A DNA stretch of 64,000 nt from Pseudoalteromonas luteoviolacea H33-S. Lineage in GTDB: Bacteria > Pseudomonadota > Gammaproteobacteria > Enterobacterales > Alteromonadaceae. The first letter of the stretch is position 1, and each line of letters begins with the position of its first letter. Below are positions 42,331-53,249 of this stretch, one piece after another. A program made the translations under genes and the position numbers. The notes under the pieces are model-generated. The model was not told the DNA's origin, searched no databases, and saw only the letters and a program-made list of their open reading frames with translations. The stretch is from the NCBI RefSeq assembly GCF_001625695.1, contig NZ_AUXY01000060.1:1-64000 (forward strand), given 5' to 3'.

Positions 42331-43274
42331 AATACTTCTCGTTGCATCCACTTTAGGTTGTAGAAACGGTCTTGATCTTCAAGTTGGCCATTTTCAAATG
42401 CATCTATTATCTCGCTAATAGCGGTACTGACATTTTTCTTTGGCGCAAAGCCAGTCGCCAATAACTTATCTGAATTTATTCTATAGCAGCGCGGGTCGTT
42501 AGACGGTGTGACTTCAATCTCACAATCAACTTTGCTTTGTACCATTTTTGCTATATCCATGATCGAGATATTCTCAAATCCAGCATTAAATATGCCAGAA
42601 GTCTTTTCTGGATTTTCAAGCATATAGATGTAAAGATCGGTAATATCATCGATATGAATATTTGGGCGTACTTGCGCACCACCAAACACAGTGATTTTTT
42701 TATTTTTAAGCGCTTGCATCGTCAACATATTGACAGAAACGTCTAAACGCATACGATCTGATAGACCACATACGGTTGCAGGTCTGACAATTTGCACGGC
42801 CATGTCATCTGCGTAGCTCAGTAATACACGCTCAGCAACCATTTTAGTTTTGTTGTATTCAGAGATTGGTTCTAATGAGAGCTCTTCAGTGACATGCTCT
42901 TCATCTTTAACACCGTATACACTGCCTGATGACGCATAGATAAATTGCTTAATTCCAGACTTTTTAGCTTTGTCTGCTAGTTGCATTGTAGCTAATGCAC
43001 TGACTTCCCATGTGAGTTTAGGGTTGAGATCTCCACAGGGGTCATTAGCAATAGAAGCCAAATGAATAATGCTATCAATACCGTTTAAATCAATACTGTC
43101 TGTGTCCCTTACATCCCCTTTTATCACGGAAAGGTTTTGGTGTGCAGGTAAAAAATTGCCAAACCATTGCGTGTCTAAAGCGACTACTTTATAGCCCTTA
43201 TCTAGAAGCTTAGGTACGAGTACGGTGCCTTTGTAACCTGTTGCACCGGTGACTAAAATTGTTTTGTCTGTCAT
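42327..43274 (-). CDS. NAD-dependent sugar epimerase/dehydratase
   Basis: 315-aa extended SDR with NAD motif ILVTGATGYKGTVLVPKLLD, catalytic YASSGSVYG and SEYNKTKMVAERVLLSY (Y-x3-K). Acts on an NDP-sugar, as a 3- or 4-epimerase or dehydratase. The sequence differs from RmlB and the dehydratase at 40731, so it is a separate step. Overlaps the SIS gene by 4 bases and lies 24 bases from the FkbM gene. Confidence 0.82.
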   Translation of the reverse strand: MTDKTILVTGATGYKGTVLVPKLLDKGYKVVALDTQWFGNFLPAHQNLSVIKGDVRDTDSIDLNGIDSIIHLASIANDPCGDLNPKLTWEVSALATMQLADKAKKSGIKQFIYASSGSVYGVKDEEHVTEELSLEPISEYNKTKMVAERVLLSYADDMAVQIVRPATVCGLSDRMRLDVSVNMLTMQALKNKKITVFGGAQVRPNIHIDDITDLYIYMLENPEKTSGIFNAGFENISIMDIAKMVQSKVDCEIEVTPSNDPRCYRINSDKLLATGFAPKKNVSTAISEIIDAFENGQLEDQDRFYNLKWMQREVL

Positions 43275-43298
43275 ATTTCCTCTACTTTAAATTACGGT

Positions 43299-44363
43299 CT
43301 ATTCGGCAATTGCATAGAGGACGATTTCATTGCAAAAATCGCCGTGTGAATGTAAGTAAAATTGATAATCACTGTGGAGTTGTTCAATTAACTCCGCAAT
43401 CTGCCATAGATGTTCAGGTTCGTGATAGACTGAAATTGCTAAATTGGGCTTATACTGCCTAATGATGTCACTAGCACCTTTAAGTGCTTCTATTTCAGCC
43501 CCTTCTACATCCATCTTGATGTAATTTGGGGCAAGTCCAAAACAGATATCGTCTATTTTTGCAACTTGCAAGCTATTACATTCTGATGTGGTGTCTTCGA
43601 TAATTTTGCTTTGGTCGCCACATGAACTAAAGCCTAACCGGGTGTTTTTAGACCATACGCCCGCAGGTTGTGTGAACACGCGTGGGTATTGAGTATCTGT
43701 ACCTCTTAAGCGGCTTTGCAGTTTGTCATAGTTCTTTGGATCTGGTTCAAAGCAGACAATACTATCAAATTCTATATTGTATTTTTTTGTAATATTTACA
43801 GCAAGTTGCAGTGTGTCACCATTAAACGCGCCACAATCAATCATTTTAAGAGGAGATTTAATTAAGCCTTTACTCATTAATTCTTTAGGGAAATATTGTG
43901 TTTCCCAGTCATTCTTGAGATAGGTTGTGTGGCTTGGCTTTTGTCTAAAAGCTCTAATTCTCGCAAGGCAGTCTTTGCTCTGAGCATTGGCGAGCTTGGC
44001 ATTTAATGCGTTTAATTGTTCGGCGTACTGAATTTCGCTTTGCTGCAGTATTTGCTTATGAGCTTCATCATAAAAGTGGTTGAAAATATGACTGAACTCG
44101 GACATGACCTCATTAAGGTCGTAACAGTTTTGAAAGCCCTTTTCAATCATTTGTGCTTTTACAACATGGCTTAAGCACGAAAGCGAAATAAGCACAGGGT
44201 GCTCGCTTGGTGAGACTTCATCAGGCTTAAAAATAGGGACCCCTTTGTAATCTTTTTCATTTGAGTACAAATCAATGAAAAATAAAACTTTATCTCCCTG
44301 TTTAGACATAGCGTCGAAAACAGCTTTACCATTTCCTCCGGCGCCATAAATAATGTATTCCAT
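43299..44363 (-). CDS. FkbM methyltransferase with PglD-like N-terminal module
   Basis: 354-aa protein. The N-terminus MEYIIYGAGGNGKAVFDAMS is a PglD-type Rossmann start, which in PglD binds UDP-sugar; the C-terminal part has the FkbM domain (MIDCGAFNGDTLQLAVNI; VCFEPDPKNYDKL). Fused sensor and methyltransferase domains suggest it recognises a sugar-nucleotide substrate. It resembles 33546-34706. Preceded by the SpsF-like gene with 8 bases between. Confidence 0.82.
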   Translation of the reverse strand: MEYIIYGAGGNGKAVFDAMSKQGDKVLFFIDLYSNEKDYKGVPIFKPDEVSPSEHPVLISLSCLSHVVKAQMIEKGFQNCYDLNEVMSEFSHIFNHFYDEAHKQILQQSEIQYAEQLNALNAKLANAQSKDCLARIRAFRQKPSHTTYLKNDWETQYFPKELMSKGLIKSPLKMIDCGAFNGDTLQLAVNITKKYNIEFDSIVCFEPDPKNYDKLQSRLRGTDTQYPRVFTQPAGVWSKNTRLGFSSCGDQSKIIEDTTSECNSLQVAKIDDICFGLAPNYIKMDVEGAEIEALKGASDIIRQYKPNLAISVYHEPEHLWQIAELIEQLHSDYQFYLHSHGDFCNEIVLYAIAE

Positions 44364-44371
44364 TGGTTCCC

Positions 44372-45097
44372 CTAAACAGATTTCTGATTTACATGTTTAT
44401 TTATATCGGTAAGCGCAGGCTTTTCCTTTAATTGTTTTTTTAGCTCAGGGTAGGAAAAGTCGAGGCTATTACCAAAATGTGCATAAATTGCTTTGATTGC
44501 GCTGTAATCATCAGGTTCATCTAAAGTCAGTCGCCAATGCTCCAATGATTCACCTTCCGCGAATGAGAAAGTGGCAATCGAGCTAAACTTAGCCATGCCC
44601 AGTGTGACATGTTCTCTGTCCGCTTTGCTTGTTGCAAGCTGGTGGGTCTTTTTTAAAAGTTGATATGAAAACGCTGTGCAATCTAGGCCTCTAGGGTAGC
44701 CACTGTGCGGTCCTAAATTGACGACATCAAATTGAGAACGCTGATGCTTTTCAATGACTTGCCTCGTTAAAAGAGGATCAATTAGCGGGCAGTCACTGGT
44801 AAGGCGTACGATAGTAGTATCATCTATCGCACCATATTGTGCCGCAGCTTCGTAATATCGAGACAACACATCTTCAGTACTACCTTGGTAATATTTTATT
44901 TTTTGCTCTTTACATAGCTCAACAATGGGCGCTTCAGAACCATCATTGGTGGTTGCAATAATGATATGCTCTTTAAATTCTGCAAGTCTGTCTAACATGA
45001 CCTGTAGTACAGTAGAATTACACAGAGGGAGCAATACTTTGCCCGGTAATCGAGTTGAGGTCATTCTAGCTTGAATGATGATCTGAACGTTTTCCAT
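44372..45097 (-). CDS. SpsF-like CMP-sugar cytidylyltransferase
   Basis: Cytidylyltransferase of COG1861 (SpsF) type: starts MENVQIIIQARMTSTRLPGK, with TNDGSEAPI and TIVRLTSDCPLIDP as the nucleotide and metal motifs. The bacterial spore-coat SpsF family activates a nonulosonic-type sugar with CTP, so it probably replaces PseF, which is absent. Start ATG 45097 by homology; an ATG at 45115 is possible and the TTG at 45130 lies in the promoter. First gene of the minus operon. Confidence 0.78.
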   Translation of the reverse strand: MENVQIIIQARMTSTRLPGKVLLPLCNSTVLQVMLDRLAEFKEHIIIATTNDGSEAPIVELCKEQKIKYYQGSTEDVLSRYYEAAAQYGAIDDTTIVRLTSDCPLIDPLLTRQVIEKHQRSQFDVVNLGPHSGYPRGLDCTAFSYQLLKKTHQLATSKADREHVTLGMAKFSSIATFSFAEGESLEHWRLTLDEPDDYSAIKAIYAHFGNSLDFSYPELKKQLKEKPALTDINKHVNQKSV

Positions 45098-45121
45098 CGA
45101 AGTCGTTGTTATCATTATAAT

Positions 45122-45142
45122 TGCGTTCAATATAGCAAATCA
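45122..45142 (-). promoter_or_regulatory. Possible promoter of the minus-strand operon
   Basis: On the minus strand TGCTATATT (45137-45129) is an extended -10 element, with a poor -35 about 17 bases upstream. Transcription should begin near 45122, downstream of the TTG at 45130. Confidence 0.35.
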
Positions 45143-45282
45143 TTACACTCAAATACAGAATAAAAAATTGATTGTGTGCGTTGAGTTTATTGGCGTTGGG
45201 CGCTTTTTGTACCATTGTTAATTGTCGGCGTGATATTTGCTACGCAATTTGTATTATATGCCTAAAAAAAGAAGAGAGCATT

Positions 45283-46323
45283 GTGAATTTTAAATCTCAA
45301 TTTAAGATATCAGGCAGGGAAGTTGGTCATGACTCACCTTGCTACATCATTGCTGAAATGTCGGCTAATCACGGCCAGTCACTAAGTAAAGCAAAGGAAT
45401 TAGTACACGCTGCTAAAGAGGCGGGAGCAGATGCTATAAAGTTGCAAACTTATACTGCAGACACCCTAACTATGGATTGTAAGCTTCCGCATTTTGAAGC
45501 TACCGGGCCCTGGAAAGGACAGTATCTCCATGACTTGTATAAAGGCGCTTATATGCCTTGGGATTTCCACGCGGAGCTGTTCGAGCTTTCAGCCAAGATA
45601 GGGTTGACGTGCTTTTCATCGCCATTTGATAAATCGGCTGTGGATTTATTGCAGCAGTTTGATGCACCAGCTTATAAAATAGCATCTCCAGAGCTAATAG
45701 ATCATCAACTGATCAAAGATGTAGCCGCCACAAAAAAACCTATGATCATGTCAACGGGCGGCGCTACGCTTAACGAGATTGCACAAGCTGTCAAAGTTGC
45801 TGAGGATGCAGGTGTACAAGCGCTTGCATTGATGAAGTGCACAAGCACTTACCCAGCACCGGCTGAATCAATAAATTTGAGAACTATTCCACATATGCGT
45901 GACGCATTTGGATGTCCAGTAGGGTTGTCCGATCATACCTTAGGCAATGATGTGCCTTTGGCGTCTGTGGCGGTCGGTGCCTGCATGATTGAAAAGCATT
46001 TTGTTTTGGATAAATCAGATAATACTGCAGATAGCTTTTTTTCAATGACGCCGGATGAGTTAAAAGCGCTAGTGCATGGTGTGCGTCAAATTGAAAAGGC
46101 GATGGGCACGGTGCACTATCCAAGTGAAGCGTCAAAAGCTCGTCGTTGTGTTTATATTATTAAAGATATTAAGGCAAATGAAGTCCTGACCGCAGCGCAT
46201 TTAAGGCAAATGCGTCCCGGAGGTGGTGAGATCATGCCCCAAGAGTTACCTAGGCTTATTGGTCGCCGTGTTAATAAAACGCTTGTTTGCGGCACGCAGT
46301 TAAGCTGGGAGGACTTACAATAA
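45283..46323 (+). CDS. pseI: Pseudaminic acid synthase PseI
   Basis: NeuB-family synthase condensing the 2,4-diamino-altrose derivative with phosphoenolpyruvate. The N-terminal TIM barrel shows CYIIAEMSANHGQSLSKAKE and GADAIKLQTYTADTLTMD; the C-terminal antifreeze/SAF domain has LRQMRPGGGEIMPQELPRLI. The true start is GTG 45283, with GAAGAGAG (45271-45278) as ribosome binding site; this gives 346 aa, a normal length. The longer frame to 45172 would run through the divergent promoter region. It overlaps the ACP gene start by one base. Confidence 0.9.
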   Translation: MNFKSQFKISGREVGHDSPCYIIAEMSANHGQSLSKAKELVHAAKEAGADAIKLQTYTADTLTMDCKLPHFEATGPWKGQYLHDLYKGAYMPWDFHAELFELSAKIGLTCFSSPFDKSAVDLLQQFDAPAYKIASPELIDHQLIKDVAATKKPMIMSTGGATLNEIAQAVKVAEDAGVQALALMKCTSTYPAPAESINLRTIPHMRDAFGCPVGLSDHTLGNDVPLASVAVGACMIEKHFVLDKSDNTADSFFSMTPDELKALVHGVRQIEKAMGTVHYPSEASKARRCVYIIKDIKANEVLTAAHLRQMRPGGGEIMPQELPRLIGRRVNKTLVCGTQLSWEDLQ

Positions 46324-46571
46324 TGATTTCTAAAGAGACGTTACTTGAATATATTCAGCAATTTTTGGAAGAGCGCGGGGTATTACTCGATGCATCTTCA
46401 CTTGAGAGTTATAACTTCATTGCTGAAGGTGAGTTGGATTCATTTGAAATTTTAACACTGACGATGGGAATTGAGGCGCACTTTTCTGTCGCTGTCGCCC
46501 CTGAATTACTGTTAGATGAAAAAAATGCCATAGTGGGCAATCTTGTGAATGCTCTGATGGAAAGTATATGA
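46323..46571 (+). CDS. Acyl carrier protein
   Basis: 82-aa acidic ACP-like protein. The phosphopantetheine site is Ser40 in GELDSFEIL, with the usual D-S motif and helical surroundings. It probably carries an acyl chain activated by the AMP-ligase encoded two genes on. Placed between pseI and the PseG-GNAT gene with 1- and 4-base overlaps, indicating a stoichiometric, coupled complex. Start ATG 46323 (TAATG overlap) is chosen over the upstream in-frame ATG 46287 inside pseI. Confidence 0.85.
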   Translation: MISKETLLEYIQQFLEERGVLLDASSLESYNFIAEGELDSFEILTLTMGIEAHFSVAVAPELLLDEKNAIVGNLVNALMESI

Positions 46572-48160
46572 TTGCATTTCGTGTAGATACACAATGTGGA
46601 ATGGGCCATTTTATGCGAATGAAATGGCTTGCAGTCGAGTTAGAAAAGCGCAACGAACCCACCATTTTTTTTATCGATCAAAGTGATGCATTAGCGCACT
46701 TTACAAACGAACTAGATGCTGAGCTTGTTATTGTCCCTCAAACTGGCCGCTGCCAAGATGATGCAAGTTTTTGTTTAACCTATCTAAAGTCACATAAGTA
46801 CGAGATTAAATGGTTTGTTGTTGATGGTTATACGTTTGATGAGAGCTGGGAAGCAGAAATAAAAGCGCATGGCATAAAGCTGCTGGCTGTGGATGACTTG
46901 GCTCGACAACATATATCTGATGCGGTGCTTGATATGAAGTGGGTCGGTAGCGTGACATCAGAGCGGTATGATGGCTTAGTGTCCGCTGAGACAGATAAGC
47001 TACTTGGGCCAGAGTTTGCCATATTATCTCCAGAGTATCATTTAGCTGCGACGACTTCGCTGTCACGTACAAATCGTATTACTTTCTCCCTCGGCGGCGG
47101 TGGTAGTTGGCGTGCTTTGACACCCGTTATAGAGCAGCTATGCATGCAAGCCCCGGCAATTAGTGAGCTTGTTGCTATTATAGGCCCTAAAGCAACGGAT
47201 ATTGAAGCGCTTGAGGCCCTTTGTGAACAGTACGAGCAGTTAACACTGGCTTATGCACCAAGTAGCTTATCTGAGTACTACAGAAAAACAGGGCTGTTTG
47301 TAGGGGCTTTAGGCACGTCATTGTATGAACTGGCTGTGACAAAAACACCTGCACTGACTTTTTCACTCGCAGCTAACCAGAGCAACAACATTGAAGACTT
47401 AGAGCAACTGGGGCATTTTTATCATATTGAGGATTTGCTTAATTTTTCTGCTGATAAAATAGCCAGACTGATCCAATCGTTATTCGAGCATAGAGCAGCC
47501 ATTGAGAAACAGCGCTTAAGCCCTTTGGTATCGGTCGGTGGTCAAGGTGCAAAGCGCATTGCTGATTACTTGACGAGTGGTCAGTTGTTGAGTGGTTTAC
47601 CTTTGTATCAAGCGCCGCCTACACTTAAGGGCCTAGTGTCTCAATTAACAGACTCTTTGGGCGTTCGAGAAATTCAATTGTCTGATGTTAATCGCTATTT
47701 ATCAGCGCGCAATCGATCAGAAAATATGTGGCGGATGACAATCACCGACTCTATCAAGTCCATTGATCATTACACTTGGTGGTTTAACAATCAACGACGC
47801 TCATTTGTATTGGAAGACAATGGATTGCCTTTAATTTATGTGTGGCATCAAGTATACCGCCACAAAGATACAGAGTACCTGTATGGAGGGTGGTTTGCGG
47901 CAAGTGATAAGGTAAACTTTGTTCATGCTCAAATGGTTTTAAAATGGCAATTAGCCTATTGTGAAGCGTTACATCCCAACGCGACTTGGGTCGCTGTGAT
48001 TAATAAAGAGAATAAATTCGTTAATTTACTCAATCAAAAAGAAGGATTTATCCAGGCAGATAAGGCTTCAGATGAGTTTTTAGTTACACAAATTATATTC
48101 CCCCAAGCATCAGAGGAAGAGTTTAATTATGTCGCAAAGTTTCCAGCAAGCCGAGGCTAA
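46568..48160 (+). CDS. pseG: PseG hydrolase fused to a GNAT acyltransferase domain
   Basis: 530-aa fusion. Residues about 1-345 are PseG, which removes UDP from the 2,4-diacylamido sugar: DTQCGMGHFMRMKWLAVELE holds the catalytic His14 (G-M-G-H), and FSLGGGGSWRALTP and GALGTSLYELAVTKTPALTF form the C-terminal nucleotide site. Residues about 355-520 resemble a GNAT domain (MWRMTITDSIKSIDHYTWWF), which could be the PseH acyltransferase. Usual PseG is about 275-340 aa. It overlaps the ACP gene by 4 bases and the ligase by 32 bases. Confidence 0.82.
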   Translation: MIAFRVDTQCGMGHFMRMKWLAVELEKRNEPTIFFIDQSDALAHFTNELDAELVIVPQTGRCQDDASFCLTYLKSHKYEIKWFVVDGYTFDESWEAEIKAHGIKLLAVDDLARQHISDAVLDMKWVGSVTSERYDGLVSAETDKLLGPEFAILSPEYHLAATTSLSRTNRITFSLGGGGSWRALTPVIEQLCMQAPAISELVAIIGPKATDIEALEALCEQYEQLTLAYAPSSLSEYYRKTGLFVGALGTSLYELAVTKTPALTFSLAANQSNNIEDLEQLGHFYHIEDLLNFSADKIARLIQSLFEHRAAIEKQRLSPLVSVGGQGAKRIADYLTSGQLLSGLPLYQAPPTLKGLVSQLTDSLGVREIQLSDVNRYLSARNRSENMWRMTITDSIKSIDHYTWWFNNQRRSFVLEDNGLPLIYVWHQVYRHKDTEYLYGGWFAASDKVNFVHAQMVLKWQLAYCEALHPNATWVAVINKENKFVNLLNQKEGFIQADKASDEFLVTQIIFPQASEEEFNYVAKFPASRG

Positions 48161-49673
48161 GATGGGTGGGATTTACGCTATTTTTAAAGGCCATGTGAAA
48201 TCGTCACCTGATAAAACAGCGGTCATTTTCAAGCATACCAGCTTAAGTTACCAAGAGTTGGACCATAAAGTATGTCTGTTAGCTTCATATTTTACTAAGA
48301 TAGGCCTCAAAGCAGGACATAGGATCGCGCTATTTGCACCAAACGGAATAGAGTATCCCGTGGTATTAATGACGGCTGCGAAAATGGGGTTGGCTGTTGT
48401 GCCATTGCCAATGAGTTTGAAAGGTGCTGCCCTTGAAGTTGCTTTGAAAAAAACGCCTGTTGCAGCCGTTTTGGCTTGGCCAACCATTAGCAAAGTATTG
48501 CTTGAGAAAGACTTAATTGAGCAAGACAAGTTAATTAGCTTTGAAAAGTCAGTTGCAGACGAAGTGACATGGCAGCAAGTTTTTGACGAACAAGATAACG
48601 AGATTTTGGACCTTGCTGAAACCTCTGTAGATGGGCATGCGCCTTTTATTTTGACCATGACTTCTGGTTCTACAGGTGCACCCAAACCGATTGTATTGAG
48701 TCAGCATTGTAAAGTGCAGCGTGCGATTGAAGCGACTAAAAATTATTATGGTTTGGTTGAAAGTGACAAGGTTTTAGTGGCCACACCTTTGTACCATTCA
48801 CTGGCCCAGCGAGGCGTTTTAATGCCGTTGATGTTAGGCGCAACCACTGTGATCATGGCCAAGTTTGTCCTGCAAAGCTGGCTGGATGCCATAGAAACTC
48901 ACAAAATAAGCTTTTTATTTGCAGTATCTGCTCAGTTAGAAAGTTTTTTGGCTTATGAAGGCCCAAATTTTGACTTGAGCTCTTTGCGTTGTCTTGTTTC
49001 GTCTTCAGCGGTTTTAAATGCGGAGTCAAAAAAGGCGCTATTAAGTAGGTTGAACTGTGCCTTTCACGAATGCTATGGCGCATCTGAGGTCGGCGTTGTA
49101 ACCGATTTTTGTGTGTCGGCTGAGCCTGATAAAAACGGCAGTGTAGGGCGGGCGCTTCCTTTTGTGGATTTGAAAATCTGTAACGATGAGCGTCAACAAG
49201 TAGCTGTTGGCGAAGTGGGCGAGATTGCTTGTAAAACACTCACTGGGTTTAGTGGTTATCACAAGATGCCTGATGCAACAGCAGCGGCTTATGACTCTGA
49301 GGGTTTTTTCTACACGGGTGATTTGGGTTATCTCGATACACATGGGTATTTATATTATGTGGGAAGAAAAAAAGAAGTGATCTCTAGCGGTGGCATTAAT
49401 ATTTTTCCACAAGACATTGAAGCTGTGATTAAACGTCACCCTGACATTATTGAATGTGTTGCATTTGGCGTCGCAGAACCTCAGTTAGGGGAAGTGATCC
49501 GAGTGGCTTATGAGCAGCGAGGAGATGCACTTTTAGATAAGGCGCTGAGACTAATGTGTTTGCAGGAATTAACTGATTATCAGCAACCAAGACAGTTTGT
49601 ACGTTTGTATGAGATGCCAAGAAATCAAATGGGCAAAGTGCTGCGAAATGACGTTAAGTTACAAAACCAATAA
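48129..49673 (+). CDS. AMP-dependent acyl-CoA/ACP ligase
   Basis: 514-aa adenylating enzyme of the ANL family: A3 loop MTSGSTGAPKPIVL, A5 CYGASEVGV, and hinge/catalytic YYVGRKKEVISSGG and QMGKVLRND (Lys near the end). It should activate a carboxylic acid and load it onto the adjacent ACP. Start ATG 48129 follows a GAGGA motif; ATG 48162 (with GAGG, next to the upstream stop) is also possible. Substrate unknown; short hydroxy or fatty acids are plausible. Confidence 0.85.
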   Translation: MSQSFQQAEAKMGGIYAIFKGHVKSSPDKTAVIFKHTSLSYQELDHKVCLLASYFTKIGLKAGHRIALFAPNGIEYPVVLMTAAKMGLAVVPLPMSLKGAALEVALKKTPVAAVLAWPTISKVLLEKDLIEQDKLISFEKSVADEVTWQQVFDEQDNEILDLAETSVDGHAPFILTMTSGSTGAPKPIVLSQHCKVQRAIEATKNYYGLVESDKVLVATPLYHSLAQRGVLMPLMLGATTVIMAKFVLQSWLDAIETHKISFLFAVSAQLESFLAYEGPNFDLSSLRCLVSSSAVLNAESKKALLSRLNCAFHECYGASEVGVVTDFCVSAEPDKNGSVGRALPFVDLKICNDERQQVAVGEVGEIACKTLTGFSGYHKMPDATAAAYDSEGFFYTGDLGYLDTHGYLYYVGRKKEVISSGGINIFPQDIEAVIKRHPDIIECVAFGVAEPQLGEVIRVAYEQRGDALLDKALRLMCLQELTDYQQPRQFVRLYEMPRNQMGKVLRNDVKLQNQ

Positions 49674-49700
49674 ATGAGTGAAGGCATCGCCTTCACTCAT
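49674..49700. terminator. Bidirectional hairpin between convergent operons
   Basis: 12-bp perfect stem (49674-49685 with 49689-49700), three-base loop, between the ligase stop (49673) and the opposing Gfo/Idh stop (49706). No long T-run on the + side. Confidence 0.65.
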
Positions 49701-49705
49701 AGGTA

Positions 49706-50839
49706 TTATTTGATATTTTCCCAAGTACCAGATTGATTGGAGCGTGTTGCCGCTTCAAACAATGCTAAGCCATCGCGGGCTTGTTCAAAACCAAATACGT
49801 ATTCATTGGCATTGCCTTGTGCAGCTAGGTAGCTCTCTAAAGCGAGATGTATATCAGTGTAAAGATTAGCGAATGCCTCTACGAAGCCCGTCGGATGCCC
49901 TGGCTTCATTCGATTGTATCTAAATTGATTCGCGTACTGACATTGGCCTGCTCTATCAAGTATTTCTCTGCGCCCATCATTGAAGTTGAGCTCTAGCTCA
50001 TCAGGGTTGAGCTGATACCAAAGTGCGCTTCCCTCGGTGCCATACACACGTACTTTTAAGCCATTTCTATGACCGATCGCTGTTTTAGACATCCACATAC
50101 TACCTGTGATGTTGTTCGGGTACTTTAACAGCATTTGAACATCATCCACTAAATCAGTGTATTCAGAATGGGTAGCGAATAGGGCACTTGTTTTTTCTGG
50201 TTCTAGCTCAAGTAAATAGCTAGATAGATGATGCAAATGTACACCTAAATCAAGGCAGATTGTCGGCACTGCGTAGTCTTGTAAACGCCAAGCCTGAGGT
50301 GGAGATGCCTTTCCCGCGATTTCAGGTGGTCTTTTAAACCCTTCTTGTGGCATTTCTAAATGTATTTTTTGGATTGTGCCGAGCTTACCATGCTGTATGA
50401 GGCTTTTAAGCTCCCTAACCATGGCGTAGCCAGAGTAGTTGAATGTGACCGCAAGAAAGTGTTTTTGTGCGTCATACTTTTGAGCTAACTGCTGAATTTC
50501 ATCACTGCCACAGACAAGCGACTTTTCACAAATGGTGGGAATGTTGAGCTTAAACAGTGTTTCAAGGGCTTCTATGTGATGTGGAGTGGGCGTTAACACA
50601 ACTACAGCATCAATGTTATGACGTTCAGCTTTGAGCATATCTTGCCAATCATCATAAACGCGATTAGGGTCAATACCCCATTGTTGTGCCGTAAGTTCAT
50701 TTTGCTTTTTATCTCGGCTAAACGCGCCAGTGACGACTTGGAATCTGTTATCTAGTTGAGCAGCAGAAAAGTGTACATATCCTACAGCTGAGTTGGCGCC
50801 GCCCCCAATAAATGCAAGTTTTAAACAGCGTTTTGACAT
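49706..50839 (-). CDS. Gfo/Idh/MocA oxidoreductase in the pse operon
   Basis: 377-aa NAD-dependent oxidoreductase: KLAFIGGGANSAVGYVHFSA, EKSLVCGSDEIQQLA (the E-K-x motif at about residue 97). C-terminal Gfo/Idh fold with VCLDLGVHLHH-type metal/substrate region (TICLDLGVHLHHLSSYLLEL). It sits after pseB-pseC, with 8 bases between, and differs from the Gfo/Idh at 27427. It may modify a nonulosonate precursor or its side chain. Not part of the classical six-enzyme Pse pathway. Confidence 0.82.
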   Translation of the reverse strand: MSKRCLKLAFIGGGANSAVGYVHFSAAQLDNRFQVVTGAFSRDKKQNELTAQQWGIDPNRVYDDWQDMLKAERHNIDAVVVLTPTPHHIEALETLFKLNIPTICEKSLVCGSDEIQQLAQKYDAQKHFLAVTFNYSGYAMVRELKSLIQHGKLGTIQKIHLEMPQEGFKRPPEIAGKASPPQAWRLQDYAVPTICLDLGVHLHHLSSYLLELEPEKTSALFATHSEYTDLVDDVQMLLKYPNNITGSMWMSKTAIGHRNGLKVRVYGTEGSALWYQLNPDELELNFNDGRREILDRAGQCQYANQFRYNRMKPGHPTGFVEAFANLYTDIHLALESYLAAQGNANEYVFGFEQARDGLALFEAATRSNQSGTWENIK

Positions 50840-50847
50840 GATTTTCC

Positions 50848-53249
<2,402 letters not shown>

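Noticed and set aside
45172..45282. N-terminal extension of PseI from the first open start at 45172
   Set aside because: It is not conserved-looking, covers the divergent promoter region, and a GTG with ribosome binding site at 45283 gives a normal PseI length.
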